Below, in pieces: positions 52,548 through 61,458 of a stretch of 64,000 nt of DNA (positions are counted from its first letter, which is position 1; the number at the start of each line of letters is the position of its first letter). The position numbers and the translations under genes were made by a program. The notes under the pieces are model-generated. The model ran no database searches. It was given only the letters and a program-made list of their open reading frames with translations, and had not been told where the DNA came from. The stretch lies in assembly GCA_040772905.1 (NCBI GenBank), contig JAXGXJ010000006.1, positions 62,001 to 126,000 of the forward strand, read 5' to 3'. This DNA comes from JAXGXJ01 sp040772905. GTDB lineage: Bacteria; Actinomycetota; Thermoleophilia; RBG-16-64-13.

Positions 52548-53890
52548 CAGGCTGCTGAAAATGAGGCCATCAAAGGAACGATCCTGGTGAGCGGAGCCAA
52601 GAGTGAGACCGGCATGAGGCTTCTCGGGCCCGCAGCCCCAGATCCGGGCCCGAGAACGGCCTGGTTTCCCCCTTCTTTCTCACCCGAGAGCCTGCTCTGT
52701 CTCCAGTGTTCGCAGCCTGACCAGGTTGAAACAGGCGCAGGTGAAGGTGAAGACCGCCCGGACCTTGGCTTCCCCCCGGTGCCGCAGTTTGCGCAGGCCG
52801 CCCACCGTCTTCATCCAGCCGAAGGCCTCTTCCACGATCTTGCGTCGTCTCAAGCTCACTGCGTAGCCGTCCCAGGTGGTGGTGCGTCCATCGATGGCGC
52901 TGTAGCGTTTCTTCTCGGCCACATGGGGAGTGATGTCCATGGCCCGGGCCGCCTTCACGAAGCTTCTGGTGTTGTAGCCCCGGTCGGCTCCCACGGTGAG
53001 CCGGCCGCTTCGGCGCTCCCTCTCTTTCGCGAGCATATCGAGCGCCGCCTTCTCTTCGGCTTTGCCGGTGGCGATGGTGAGCGCCGAGGAGACGATGAGG
53101 CCGTTGCGGTTCTCGATGAGAAGGTGGCCGCGGTAGGAGAGTTTGGCTTCTTTGCCCTTGATGCGGCAGAGACGAGCGTCGGGATCGGTCCGGGAGGCGT
53201 GGGTCTGGTTGGTGCGCTTCTCCCCGTGGAAGGAGACGTCCGGGTTGCGGCCTTTTCCCTGGGGCCCACCGTCAGAGTCCCCGTCTTCGCTCTTGGGACG
53301 GAAGCTCTTAAGCGAAGCGGCCGCTTCAAGAAGAGTGCCGTCGCAACTGAAGTGTTCCCGGGAAAGAAGCTTGCGGGCCTCGGCCTGGGAGCGGATGTGC
53401 TCGAAGAACACCTCGGCCACCTGGGAGCCGAGCAGACGGTCCCGGTTCTTGGTGAAGGTGGTGGGATGCCAGACAGCCTCCGAGAGAGGCAGACCCACGA
53501 ACCAGCGGAAGAGCAGGTTGTATTCCAGGTGCTCGCAGAGGCGGCGCTCCGACGGGATGGCGAAGAGGATCTGCACGAGCTGGGCCCGCAAAAGGTATTC
53601 GGGCGGGATGGAGATGCGGCCCCCAGAAGCATAGAGGGAGTCAAGAAGAGGGCTCATCTCAGAAAGGGCGCGATCCACCAGGCGCCGAATGGTCCGCAAG
53701 GGGTGGCTGGAGGGGATGCGGTCCTCAAGACTGGTGAACACAATGAAGCCTTCTTGGCGCTCCTCGTCTCCCCGCATGACCCCTCGCTTTCCCAGCATTT
53801 GCAGGGAAAACACTATCAAATTAGGGGTCAGAATGATAGAGGGAACAACCCTATGAAACTGTCCTATTCACCCTGTTTTTCAGCAGCCTG
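52548..53890 (-). mobile_element. IS5-family insertion sequence
   Basis: A 1343-bp element with inverted ends CAGGCTGCTGAAAA (52548-52561 and the complement at 53877-53890) and a CTAG duplication on each side (52544-52547, 53891-53894), the 4-bp target of IS5-type elements. It holds one transposase gene on the minus strand. The right CTAG copy is part of the stop codon of the neighbouring SnoaL-like gene, so the insertion kept that gene intact. Confidence 0.88.
52680..53777 (-). CDS. IS5-family DDE transposase
   Basis: A 365-residue transposase. SLEDRIPSSHPLRTIRRLVD is the usual N-terminus; DDE acids fit FSCDGTLLEAAAS, VGADRGYNTRSF and IVEEAFGWMKTVGGLRKLRH. The frame is intact. The start at 53777 (ATG after GAGGGGTC) is chosen because the family starts MRGxxxRQEG; an upstream ATG at 53819 is possible. 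Confidence 0.9.
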   Translation of the reverse strand: MRGDEERQEGFIVFTSLEDRIPSSHPLRTIRRLVDRALSEMSPLLDSLYASGGRISIPPEYLLRAQLVQILFAIPSERRLCEHLEYNLLFRWFVGLPLSEAVWHPTTFTKNRDRLLGSQVAEVFFEHIRSQAEARKLLSREHFSCDGTLLEAAASLKSFRPKSEDGDSDGGPQGKGRNPDVSFHGEKRTNQTHASRTDPDARLCRIKGKEAKLSYRGHLLIENRNGLIVSSALTIATGKAEEKAALDMLAKERERRSGRLTVGADRGYNTRSFVKAARAMDITPHVAEKKRYSAIDGRTTTWDGYAVSLRRRKIVEEAFGWMKTVGGLRKLRHRGEAKVRAVFTFTCACFNLVRLRTLETEQALG

Positions 53891-54283
53891 CTAGAGCGTC
53901 TCGAAGGTCTTGCTGACGATCTTCCACTCCCCCTGCACATCCAGCAGGTGGAAATGGTCGACGAAGCGTCCTGAGCCGAAGAAGCCGGATTCCTCCACGA
54001 TGGCGCTCGCAGTCCGTCCCCACGCGTGCACGGCGACGATCGTCGCCTCGTAAGGAGCCTGCGTCTCAGCCATGGCGGGACGACTCCCGATGTCGGCGAG
54101 GAAGGGCTCGGGACCGCCCACGATGAGTTGCTCTCCCAGATACCCCACCATGAGGGCCTGGGGATGGAACACATCTCGAAGGGCCTCGACATCGGCACGG
54201 TAGGTGGCGTCGGTATAGCGTCCGATCACCTCGCGCACTGCCGCCACGGTCTCTTCATGCGTGCTCGTCTCTGGTACAGGCAT
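53891..54283 (-). CDS. SnoaL/NTF2-like protein
   Basis: A 130-residue protein of the NTF2-like cone fold: AAVREVIGRYTDATYRADVEAL is helix 1, FHPQALMVGYLGEQL follows, and the C-terminal strand VDHFHLLDVQGEWKIVSKTF closes the barrel. These proteins include ketosteroid isomerase and many small-molecule enzymes. GGGAGCGAGAC precedes the ATG at 54283. Its stop codon lies in the CTAG target of the IS5-type element; the gene itself is intact. Confidence 0.8.
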   Translation of the reverse strand: MPVPETSTHEETVAAVREVIGRYTDATYRADVEALRDVFHPQALMVGYLGEQLIVGGPEPFLADIGSRPAMAETQAPYEATIVAVHAWGRTASAIVEESGFFGSGRFVDHFHLLDVQGEWKIVSKTFETL

Positions 54284-54410
54284 GTCTCGCTCCCGGTTCT
54301 CGGACCGTGAAAGACCTAGGCATCCCTCACGGTGCTGGGGTCTCCCAGCCATCTTGCCACAACCGGCGCCTGTGTGGTGCCACCTCCGGACGCCGCCGGA
54401 CGCCGCTCAC

Positions 54411-54454
54411 TTCACACGCTCTTTACAGCCTCCTTACACCCCCACCCCTATACT
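54411..54454 (+). promoter_or_regulatory. OmpR/PhoP-type direct repeats and -10 upstream of the DUF2680-like gene
   Basis: Three heptamers TTCACAC (54411-54417), TTTACAG (54422-54428) and CTTACAC (54433-54439) repeat with an exact 11-bp period, as for winged-helix response regulators of the OmpR/PhoP type. The -10 TATACT (54449-54454) follows the third repeat, so the repeats cover the -35 region, a class II activator arrangement. Confidence 0.6.
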
Positions 54455-54473
54455 CGCCGTGAAAGGAGGCCCT

Positions 54474-55052
54474 ATGCAAAGACGGAACAAATTGCTCCTC
54501 TTAGCCCTCATGACCGCCCTGGTGGCCCTGGCCGTGGCCGTCCCAGCCGCGGCGGCGACCACCGACACCACCAGCACCACGGCCACCGACACCCCCCGCC
54601 GGTCCAGAGCCGCCGCGCTGGAAATCCGCAGCGGGGGATGGACGGCGGTGTGCGAACTCCTGGACATGACTCCCGCCGAGATCGCCGCGAAACGCGAAGC
54701 AGGCAAGAGTCTGGTCCAGATCGCGCTGAGCAAAGGCGTGAGCGCCGAGAAGCTCCTCTCCACGATGGTCGAGCCTAGAAAAGCGGCCCTCGACAAACTG
54801 GTGGCCAGTGGCAAGATCACCCAAGAGCGGGCCGACACCATCCTCAAGGCCATGACCGAACGGTTGACCGAGCGCATCAACTCCACCGAGACCCGCCCCT
54901 ACGGTGAAGGCAGCCGGCCGGACCGTGACCAACCGGCCCGCGACGGCATGAGCCGCGACTGCGACGAGCGGCCCTCCGGCGACGGCCTGGGGCACGGCTC
55001 AAACGGACGCGGCATGCGCGGGGCCCGACCGGGAGGCTCGACCTCTCAGTAG
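54474..55052 (+). CDS. Secreted DUF2680-like protein
   Basis: A 192-residue exported protein. A signal peptide covers residues about 1-27 (ALMTALVALAVAVPAAAA), followed by a Thr/Ser-rich linker. The core is ICE-like helical repeats: VCELLDMTPAEIAAKREAGKSLVQIALSKG and LDKLVASGKITQERADTIL. The last 50 residues are Arg/Asp/Gly-rich and likely flexible. DUF2680 proteins are secreted and of unknown role. AAAGGAGG lies just before the ATG at 54474. The promoter carries OmpR-type repeats. Confidence 0.75.
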   Translation: MQRRNKLLLLALMTALVALAVAVPAAAATTDTTSTTATDTPRRSRAAALEIRSGGWTAVCELLDMTPAEIAAKREAGKSLVQIALSKGVSAEKLLSTMVEPRKAALDKLVASGKITQERADTILKAMTERLTERINSTETRPYGEGSRPDRDQPARDGMSRDCDERPSGDGLGHGSNGRGMRGARPGGSTSQ

Positions 55053-55096
55053 CAGACCGCCCGGCCACTGACCCGCCATATCCTGATCCACCCATC

Positions 55097-55121
55097 GAAG
55101 GGCCGCACCGCGCGGCCCTTC
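55097..55121 (+). terminator. Hairpin after the DUF2680-like gene
   Basis: A 10-bp perfect stem GAAGGGCCGC/GCGGCCCTTC with loop ACCGC lies 44 bases after the stop. No T tract follows. Confidence 0.5.
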
Positions 55122-55210
55122 ATCCCGTCATCCTCTCAGCCCCCGTGTAGTCGCAGCCAGAGGCCGCGGGACCTTGCCCGAGGTGGTATTTCTCAGGCTT
55201 TCATGCCATC

Positions 55211-56455
55211 GTGGGCGTCATGAATCCTGAGAGTCCCGCCGCGAGCGCCTTGCCCCCCGATCCTGGGCTGCGCCACCGCGTCCCTCTCTACCCCGCTCAG
55301 TTCCTCATCGCCATGGCCATCGTGTCGCTGGGGCCTCTGCTCGACCCCATGATGACCGATCTGGGCATCCCTCTCAGCCGGGGCGGGCTCATCAGTGCCG
55401 GGCTCTTCCTGGGCAACGTCTCCGCCATCATCGTCATGAACACGGTGCTGGCCCGTCTCACCATGAAGCGTACCCTGGTGGGCGCCGGACTGCTCCAGGG
55501 CGCGGGCTTGATCGTAGCCGGGCTGGTCTCCTGGAACCTATGGTCTCTCCTGGTGATCTACGTGTTCGTCGGCTTCAGCGGCGCGCTCATGAACAACACC
55601 TGCTGGGTGTGGATATCGGCGCACATGAAACACGACCGGGCGGCGGCGGCGTTGCGTATGATCATGTTCTTCGCGCTGGCCATGATGAGTGTGCCTCTCA
55701 TACTGGGCGTCATCCTGGACGCGGGCGGGTCGTGGCGGTGGATCCTGGTGGCAGAGGGCGGGCTGGCCCTGGCGGCCGCGTGCGCCGCCGCGCTCTTACC
55801 CCTGCTCGATGTGCCCGGACGGCAGAACGTCCGGCTGACGCAGTTCCGGGAGGTCATCGCCTTCGATCCCAAGCTGCTGCTGGGCATCGTGGCGGCCGGC
55901 TTCACCTACGTGGGTGCGGAGATGACCCTGAATATCTGGCTGCCCAAGCTGCAACTCGACGTGTTCGGCGCCTCCGACACCTGGGCCAGTCTGAGCGTGA
56001 CCCTGTTCTGGGTGGGGCTCATCGCCGGCCGCCTGACGATCATGCGTCTCACTCACAGCCACTCCCCGGCCCGGCTGTTGCTGGTCTGCGCCGCCGTCCT
56101 GGCAGTGTTCGCGATAGGCCTGGCGGTGGCGCCGTCGCAAGCGGTGTCGCTCATCCTGGCGGTGGGAGCCGGTCTGGGGGCGTCGGCCTCCTACGGCCTC
56201 ATCGGCAGCTACGCCGGCCGTTTCCCGAGCTGGAAGTCGGCAGTGGCCACATCACTGTTCATCCTCTCCGGAGGCTTGGGCAGCATCACCTTCCCCTACC
56301 TCATGGGGCCCCTCGCCAGCGCGGCCGGGTTCCGTTGGGCGCTGGGAATGATCGCGGTGCTGTCGCTCATCTACGGAGGCGCCTCGCTGCTCATCCATGC
56401 CCGGGCGGGTGAAGGGCGGGGTTGGCGGCTGTCGCCGCCCGAACGGGAGCAATAG
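55211..56455 (+). CDS. MFS transporter
   Basis: A 414-residue carrier with 12 predicted helices. The MFS motif A-like loop RLTMKRTLVGAG is between helices 2 and 3, and GRLTIMRLTHSHSPARLLL is between helices 8 and 9. It resembles the CynX/NimT or Bcr-type groups, but the substrate is unknown. GTG 55211 and ATG 55220 are both possible starts; no strong ribosome site marks either. The next gene begins 31 bases downstream on the same strand and is probably in the same operon. Confidence 0.8.
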   Translation: MGVMNPESPAASALPPDPGLRHRVPLYPAQFLIAMAIVSLGPLLDPMMTDLGIPLSRGGLISAGLFLGNVSAIIVMNTVLARLTMKRTLVGAGLLQGAGLIVAGLVSWNLWSLLVIYVFVGFSGALMNNTCWVWISAHMKHDRAAAALRMIMFFALAMMSVPLILGVILDAGGSWRWILVAEGGLALAAACAAALLPLLDVPGRQNVRLTQFREVIAFDPKLLLGIVAAGFTYVGAEMTLNIWLPKLQLDVFGASDTWASLSVTLFWVGLIAGRLTIMRLTHSHSPARLLLVCAAVLAVFAIGLAVAPSQAVSLILAVGAGLGASASYGLIGSYAGRFPSWKSAVATSLFILSGGLGSITFPYLMGPLASAAGFRWALGMIAVLSLIYGGASLLIHARAGEGRGWRLSPPEREQ

Positions 56456-56486
56456 AAGTCCAGATGCAACCGCGAAGGAGACCGGG

Positions 56487-57416
56487 ATGCCGGTGAGAGT
56501 CTGCGTGGTGGGATGCGGAGCGCTGGGAGGAATCTACGCCTCGCATTTGGCGCGCACCGAGGGTGTGGAGGTCTTCGTCTACGACGTCTCGACGGACTGT
56601 ATCGAGGCTGTGCGCCGGCACGGGCTTCGCATCAGCGGAGCCGCGGAGTTCACAGTGCAGGTCGAAGCCACGACTCACCCCTCAGACATCCCCCCTTGCG
56701 ACTTCGGCATCATCGCCACCAAGAGCCCCGATACCGCCGAAGCCATCGCGCAGAGCGCCCACATCTTCGGGGAGTCGAGCGCAGTGTGCTCGGTGCAGAA
56801 CGGCCTCGGCAACGAGGAACTCATCGCCCAGAGGGCCAAGTACGTCATCCGAGGCAGCACCATGACCGCGGCGCACTCGCTCGCCCCCGGCCACTCCGGA
56901 CTGGAGCTCTACGGCCCGCTCAACATCGGGCCTTTCGAGCCGTCTCAGATCCCCTTTGAGCTGGTGGAGGAGTTCGGGGACCTGCTGCGCCGCGCCGGGC
57001 TCCCCTGCGTCACGTTGCGCGATGCGCGCGGGGCGCAGTGGACCAAGCTCATCTTCAACTCGGCGATGAACGCACTCTGCGGACTCACCCGGCTCCACCA
57101 CGAAGCGGCGGTCCACCTGGTCCCCACCGCCGACCTGGCGGAGGCCCTCATGCGGGAAGGCGAAGCCGTCGCCGCCGCGCTGGGAGTCACGCTGGGAGGC
57201 GATCCGCGCACTATGGTGGCCGAAGGGTTGGCCGCCCCGGTGAAGCGGTATCCAAGCATGGCTCAGGACGTGTTCGCCGAGCGGCGCACAGAGATCGACT
57301 TCTTGAACGGAGCCATCGCCGACGCGGGGGAGGCCGCCGGCGTCCCCGTGCCGATCAACCGCACGCTTTGGCGGCTCATGAAAGGGTTGGAGCACTCGTG
57401 GACCGACCCGCGGTGA
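56487..57416 (+). CDS. Ketopantoate reductase-like (ApbA/PanE family) dehydrogenase
   Basis: A 309-residue NADPH-dependent reductase. VCVVGCGALGGIYASHL is the Rossmann loop; SVQNGLGNEELI carries a conserved Asn-Gly region, and KLIFNSAMNALCGLT with a Lys in the C-terminal domain fits the family. It may reduce ketopantoate, but many members act on other 2-oxoacids, so the name is not fixed. GAAGGAGACCGGG precedes the ATG at 56487. It follows the MFS gene by 31 bases, which hints at import and use of an oxoacid. Confidence 0.82.
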   Translation: MPVRVCVVGCGALGGIYASHLARTEGVEVFVYDVSTDCIEAVRRHGLRISGAAEFTVQVEATTHPSDIPPCDFGIIATKSPDTAEAIAQSAHIFGESSAVCSVQNGLGNEELIAQRAKYVIRGSTMTAAHSLAPGHSGLELYGPLNIGPFEPSQIPFELVEEFGDLLRRAGLPCVTLRDARGAQWTKLIFNSAMNALCGLTRLHHEAAVHLVPTADLAEALMREGEAVAAALGVTLGGDPRTMVAEGLAAPVKRYPSMAQDVFAERRTEIDFLNGAIADAGEAAGVPVPINRTLWRLMKGLEHSWTDPR

Positions 57417-57491
57417 GCGCGGCCGGCGTCGGCTGGAGCGCCAGGCCTGCCGACTGCCCGGCCTGAGTCACCGCCGGCAGCCGCGCCCTGT

Positions 57492-58448
57492 CTAGAGAGT
57501 TGCGTGACCGCCCGGCCCGCCCGGCTCCATCCACGGCTCGACCAGCTTCTCGGAACGCTCCCACAGCTCTCGGGCCAGATGGGGGTCGCCCCCCTGCGGT
57601 GAAGGGGGTCTCGCACAGCGGAAGCGCCTGAAGTAGATGCAGTCGGCCGGCAGCGCCCCGTCGCCTCCCGCGACGTGCCACACGAGCGGCTCCGCGCCCC
57701 CCTCGGGCGTGTGAACGAAGTAGCCGATGAGCAACTCCTTCCGGATGGGCACCCGGTACAGGAAGCGCGGCAGCAGTGACCCGCGACCGAAGCTACTGGC
57801 CACGGCGCCGGGGTGCACAGCGGTCGCGATCGAGGGCTCAAACGTCGCGAGACGCCGGCGCAACTCCGCGACGAAGAGGATGTTCATGAGCTTGGTGTCG
57901 GCGTAGGCGCAGAACCCGCGGTAGGTGCGACGCGCGTAGTCCAGATCGTCGAGCACCACCTTGCCGATGTGGCTGGCCACGCTGGTGGTGACCACCACGC
58001 GCGAGCCGGGCGTCCCCGCCAGCAGACCTTGGAGGAGAGACTGAAGGAGGAAGGGGGCCAGGTAGTTGGTCTGAAAGGTGGATTCGTGCCCATCCTCGGT
58101 CAGGACACGACTCTTGTGGTACGTCCCCGCGTTGTGCAGGATGGCGTCCAGGCGCCCCGTGCGCTGTATCACCTGACGGGCGAGCCCGCGCACATCCTGC
58201 AGGCGGGCGAAATCGGCCACCAGCGGTTCCGTGCCCAGATGGCGCGCCAGCTCGCCCAGCCTGTGTGCCGAGCGACCGTGTGCCAAGACCGTGGCGCCGG
58301 CGGCGGCCAAGCGCAGCGCCGCCGCCCGTCCGATGCCCGAGCTGGCCCCAGTGACGAGGATGGTCCTGCCGGTGAGGTCGGGCAACTCGATGTGGTCCCC
58401 CCTGCCCACACCGCTACTTCGCCAGGAACCCGGCCAGCACCCGGGCAT
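57492..58448 (-). CDS. Short-chain dehydrogenase (retinol-dehydrogenase-like)
   Basis: A 318-residue classical SDR: TGASSGIGRA is the cofactor loop, LHNAGTY the NAG motif, TTSVAS holds the Ser, and YADTK is the YxxxK site. It uses NAD(P) to oxidise or reduce an alcohol or ketone. The ATG at 58448 has GGAG 7 bases upstream and overlaps the DUF488 gene by 35 bases; a GTG at 58409 would avoid the overlap but has weaker signals. It follows the DUF488 gene on the same strand. Confidence 0.82.
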   Translation of the reverse strand: MPGCWPGSWRSSGVGRGDHIELPDLTGRTILVTGASSGIGRAAALRLAAAGATVLAHGRSAHRLGELARHLGTEPLVADFARLQDVRGLARQVIQRTGRLDAILHNAGTYHKSRVLTEDGHESTFQTNYLAPFLLQSLLQGLLAGTPGSRVVVTTSVASHIGKVVLDDLDYARRTYRGFCAYADTKLMNILFVAELRRRLATFEPSIATAVHPGAVASSFGRGSLLPRFLYRVPIRKELLIGYFVHTPEGGAEPLVWHVAGGDGALPADCIYFRRFRCARPPSPQGGDPHLARELWERSEKLVEPWMEPGGPGGHATL

Positions 58449-58761
58449 GCGTGTGCTCCACGTCCTTCGCCGCGTAGAGCAGCGTCACCACGCCTTCGCG
58501 TTCCTCCAGGGCCCGAACCCGCTCGAGAGGCTCGCCAAGCTCCTCGAGTTCCTCGCCATAGCGACGTTCGAACTCCTCCCACTTCGCAGGCTCGTGGCCG
58601 AACCAGGTGCGCAGCGCCGGACTGGGGGCCACCTCCTTCAGCCACAGATCCACTGCGGCCCGCTCCTTGCTCAGACCGCGAGGCCACAGACGGTCGACCA
58701 AGATCCGGTATCCGTCTTCGGGCTGCGCCGGATCGTACACTCGCTTGATCTTCACGGTCAC
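58414..58761 (-). CDS. DUF488 family protein
   Basis: A 115-residue protein matching DUF488: IKRVYDPAQPEDGYRILVDRLWPRGLSKE, VAPSPALRTWFGHEPAKWEEF and VVTLLYAAKD. The function of the family is unknown; conserved Trp, Arg and Asp residues suggest an enzyme. GTG 58761 has AAGGAGG upstream. It overlaps the following SDR gene, so both are probably made from one message. Confidence 0.9.
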   Translation of the reverse strand: MTVKIKRVYDPAQPEDGYRILVDRLWPRGLSKERAAVDLWLKEVAPSPALRTWFGHEPAKWEEFERRYGEELEELGEPLERVRALEEREGVVTLLYAAKDVEHTHARVLAGFLAK

Positions 58762-58874
58762 GGCGGATCCTCCTTGGGTCTCCTACAGTCTCCTGAACCG
58801 ACCGTGCGCCGGCACACCCGGACGCCGCGCCCGTCGGTCACGCGCAGTCGCGGCCCAGCAGCCGTCGTGCCGTC

Positions 58875-60110
58875 TCATGCGGCGTTCCGCAGCGCCTCCC
58901 ACAGGTTGTGCCGGGTGAAGCTCTGTCCCCGCATGAGGATGGCCATGCGGAACACCCGCGTCGCGATCCACAGCACGATCATGCCCATCACCACCACGCC
59001 TGCGAGCGCAGCTCCGATCTCCCATCCCGCCACGTCACCACCCGCGCTCAACCGCACCAAGATGCCGCTGGGCGCGGTGAAGGGTACGTAGGTGAGCACA
59101 CGACTGACGATCCCATCCGGCTGAGACATGAGGAAACCGGAGAACCACACCGGCACGAACGCCACCAGAGAGACCCAACTGCCCATGCCGCTCGCCTCCC
59201 GCACAGACGGGGCGATGGCCGCCACGAGCAGAGCCAACGCGGTCACTAAGAAATAGCCGGTGATGAAACTTCCCGCGATGATGAGCCACAGTTGGGCCGA
59301 GACCGAGAATTCTCCCAGCATGGGGATGCGACTGAACATGAGGGGGACGCTGACGGCGGTCGCGATGATCCACACCGCCGCCTGGGCAAGGCCGACGGCC
59401 ACCAGGGCGAGGAGCTTGCCGGCCATGACCGCGATGGGTGAAGCCGAGGTGATGACCACCTCCACCAGCCGGCTCTCCTTCTCCTCCGACACGCTCTGCA
59501 CCATGGTGCCGGCTCCGGCCGCCAAGCCCAGCCCCAGCAGCGCGGCGAACATGAGGGGCACCATGAACTCACCCACCGCTTCCGCCGTGGGGGTCAACTC
59601 GGAGACGGTGCCGTCCTCGCCCACGCGATAGCTCTCGTATTCGGCCGGGGCGAGCACGCGAGCCTCCACCTGGGGATCCACACGCCCTCTCAGCAGGCCT
59701 GCCGAGAGGAGAGCCCGGAAGATGGCCTCGCCCTGAGGATTGGAGGGGAAGCGGCCTTCGAACTCGCCGTACTGCGCCACTCTGCCCGTCTGCAGATAGT
59801 CGGCCGGGACCACATACAGCCAGTCGATGTCACCACGCGCCACCGCCTGCAGCCCCTGCGCCACATCGTCGAAGCTGCGCGCCCCACCGGTGAGGCCCAC
59901 TCCGCCCTCGTCCACGAAGCCGATGCGTGCCAGGTCCTGGTCCGCCCCCGCTCCGCCGTCCTCGTCCACCACCAGCGGCGGCACCACGATCACAGCCGCC
60001 ACCAGGACCACCACCACCGCGATGGTGGAGATCAGATACCACTTGCTGCGGACAAGGCGGCGCAGCTCCTCCACGAAGATGATCCAGGTGTCACGCGCCC
60101 TCCCTGGCAC
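58875..60110 (-). CDS. ABC-2 type exporter permease (NatB-like)
   Basis: A 411-residue permease of the ABC2_membrane_3/NatB type. The first helix (about residues 20-45) is followed by a soluble outer domain to about 200, then five more helices with the motif region VSEEKESRLVEVVITS SASPIAVMAGKLLAL split across helices 2-3. It forms an exporter with the ATPase gene upstream, whose end overlaps it by 20 bases. The substrate is unknown; NatB exports sodium or drugs in some species. Confidence 0.85.
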   Translation of the reverse strand: MPGRARDTWIIFVEELRRLVRSKWYLISTIAVVVVLVAAVIVVPPLVVDEDGGAGADQDLARIGFVDEGGVGLTGGARSFDDVAQGLQAVARGDIDWLYVVPADYLQTGRVAQYGEFEGRFPSNPQGEAIFRALLSAGLLRGRVDPQVEARVLAPAEYESYRVGEDGTVSELTPTAEAVGEFMVPLMFAALLGLGLAAGAGTMVQSVSEEKESRLVEVVITSASPIAVMAGKLLALVAVGLAQAAVWIIATAVSVPLMFSRIPMLGEFSVSAQLWLIIAGSFITGYFLVTALALLVAAIAPSVREASGMGSWVSLVAFVPVWFSGFLMSQPDGIVSRVLTYVPFTAPSGILVRLSAGGDVAGWEIGAALAGVVVMGMIVLWIATRVFRMAILMRGQSFTRHNLWEALRNAA

Positions 60111-61002
60111 GGGATACCTCCTCTATGAAGATGTCGGTGAGTGAAGGCATCACCTGCTCGAAGCGCTCCACCGAGACGCCGGCTGCGGCATAGGCCTGGA
60201 AGATGGACTCCGGAGTCCTTCCATCCTCCAATCGGAACTCCACCACATCGCCGGGAAGCCGCTCGACGGGAGCGCCATTCAACTGCTCCGGGATGGCGGC
60301 CGCCTGCACCTGCACCGCCCTCACCCCGCGCTCGCGCCGTATCTCGGCTAGATCGCCGAACAGCAGCAGCCGCCCGTCGGAGATGAGCACGATGCGCTCG
60401 CACATCTCTTCCACGTCGGCCATGATGTGGGTGCTGAACATGATGGTGGCCCCCGCCTCGCGGTGCTCGGCCAACATGTCTTTCATCAGCTTCACGTTCA
60501 GCGGATCGAGGCCCGCGAAGGGCTCGTCGAGGATCAGCAGCCGGGGCCGGTGGATGATGGCCACGATGAACTGGATCATCTGGCGCATCCCCAGGGAGAG
60601 TGCCTCCACCCGTTTGAGACGGTAGTCGTACAGACCCACCTGTTGAAGCAGCGTGTCCGCACGGGCCTCCGCCTCCGTCCGGGAGAGCCCCTTCAGACGC
60701 GCGAGATAGCGGATGGTATCGAGCACCCTGGCCTTGACAGGCAACCCGGCCGCCTCGGGCAGGTACCCCACCTCGCGCAAGGTGGAGAGCGACGGTCGCG
60801 TGCCCAGCAGAGCCACGTCGCCCCGGTCGGGGCGGATGATGTCGAGCGCCATGCGGATAGTGGTGGTCTTCCCCGAGCCGTTGGGACCCAGGAAGCCGAA
60901 CACCTCCCCGGCCTGCACGGCGAAGGAGACGTCGTCGACCACCGCCCGCTCCCCGAAGGTCTTGGCCAGTCCGTCTATCTGGAGAGCGTACTCAGTCGTC
61001 AC
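60091..61002 (-). CDS. ABC transporter ATPase (NatA-like)
   Basis: A 303-residue ATPase. Walker A GPNGSGKTT, signature LSLGMRQM and Walker B RLLILDEPFAGLDP are complete; FSTHIMADVEEM gives the switch His. The C-terminal extension (about residues 225-300) is the DUF4162-like tail of NatA/CcmA-type ATPases. GTG 61002 is the preferred start because the fold starts directly after it; longer frames exist. The stop overlaps the permease start by 20 bases, so the two subunits are translationally coupled. Confidence 0.9.
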   Translation of the reverse strand: MTTEYALQIDGLAKTFGERAVVDDVSFAVQAGEVFGFLGPNGSGKTTTIRMALDIIRPDRGDVALLGTRPSLSTLREVGYLPEAAGLPVKARVLDTIRYLARLKGLSRTEAEARADTLLQQVGLYDYRLKRVEALSLGMRQMIQFIVAIIHRPRLLILDEPFAGLDPLNVKLMKDMLAEHREAGATIMFSTHIMADVEEMCERIVLISDGRLLLFGDLAEIRRERGVRAVQVQAAAIPEQLNGAPVERLPGDVVEFRLEDGRTPESIFQAYAAAGVSVERFEQVMPSLTDIFIEEVSRAREGA

Positions 61003-61458
61003 ACCGATCGTCCGCTTTCTTGCCGCTCCGCGCGCCGCCGCACACGACGCCGATCCCATCCACACGACCATCCGCATCGCTCCCGCCTTTTTACGCCTGG
61101 GCGGCGAGAAGGTCAACTCCGCCGGACGATTGCGCAGCCGTGGGGGACGTCCTCATACCATAATCTATTTCAATTATAATGATATTGAGTCTGTATTGGA
61201 CTAATCCATTGCGCCAAGCTATCCTGCTTCTCGCTGGACACCTAAGTCGCGGACGGGAATCCCCCCCTCCCACCCGCAGACGCAGTCACAGCTTTTCCCC
61301 GCATCACAGCCGGCTCCCCCCAAGAGGGCCGGCTGTGTTGCATCTGCAGCCGGCCTGGCCTACCGACCAGTACCAAGACCGGCCACCGGACCGTGGCGGC
61401 CCAGTCCGCGTGCTCGTACGCTCCTATTGTGCAGATCAGCATGAAAGGGGACGAGACG
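61003..61458. other. 456-bp intergenic stretch with AT-rich divergent promoter region
   Basis: No gene is seen. The centre (about 61160-61205) is AT-rich in an otherwise GC-rich window and holds ATTATAAT (61173-61180), which gives a TATAAT on each strand; it may start both the ABC operon and the small membrane protein gene. A 10-bp hairpin (61305-61314 and 61328-61337) lies nearer the + strand gene. Confidence 0.5.
61305..61337 (+). other. Hairpin in the leader of the small membrane protein gene
   Basis: CACAGCCGGC (61305-61314) and GCCGGCTGTG (61328-61337) form a perfect 10-bp stem with a 13-base loop, about 120 bases before the start. It could be an attenuator or a remnant terminator; no T tract follows. 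Confidence 0.35.
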
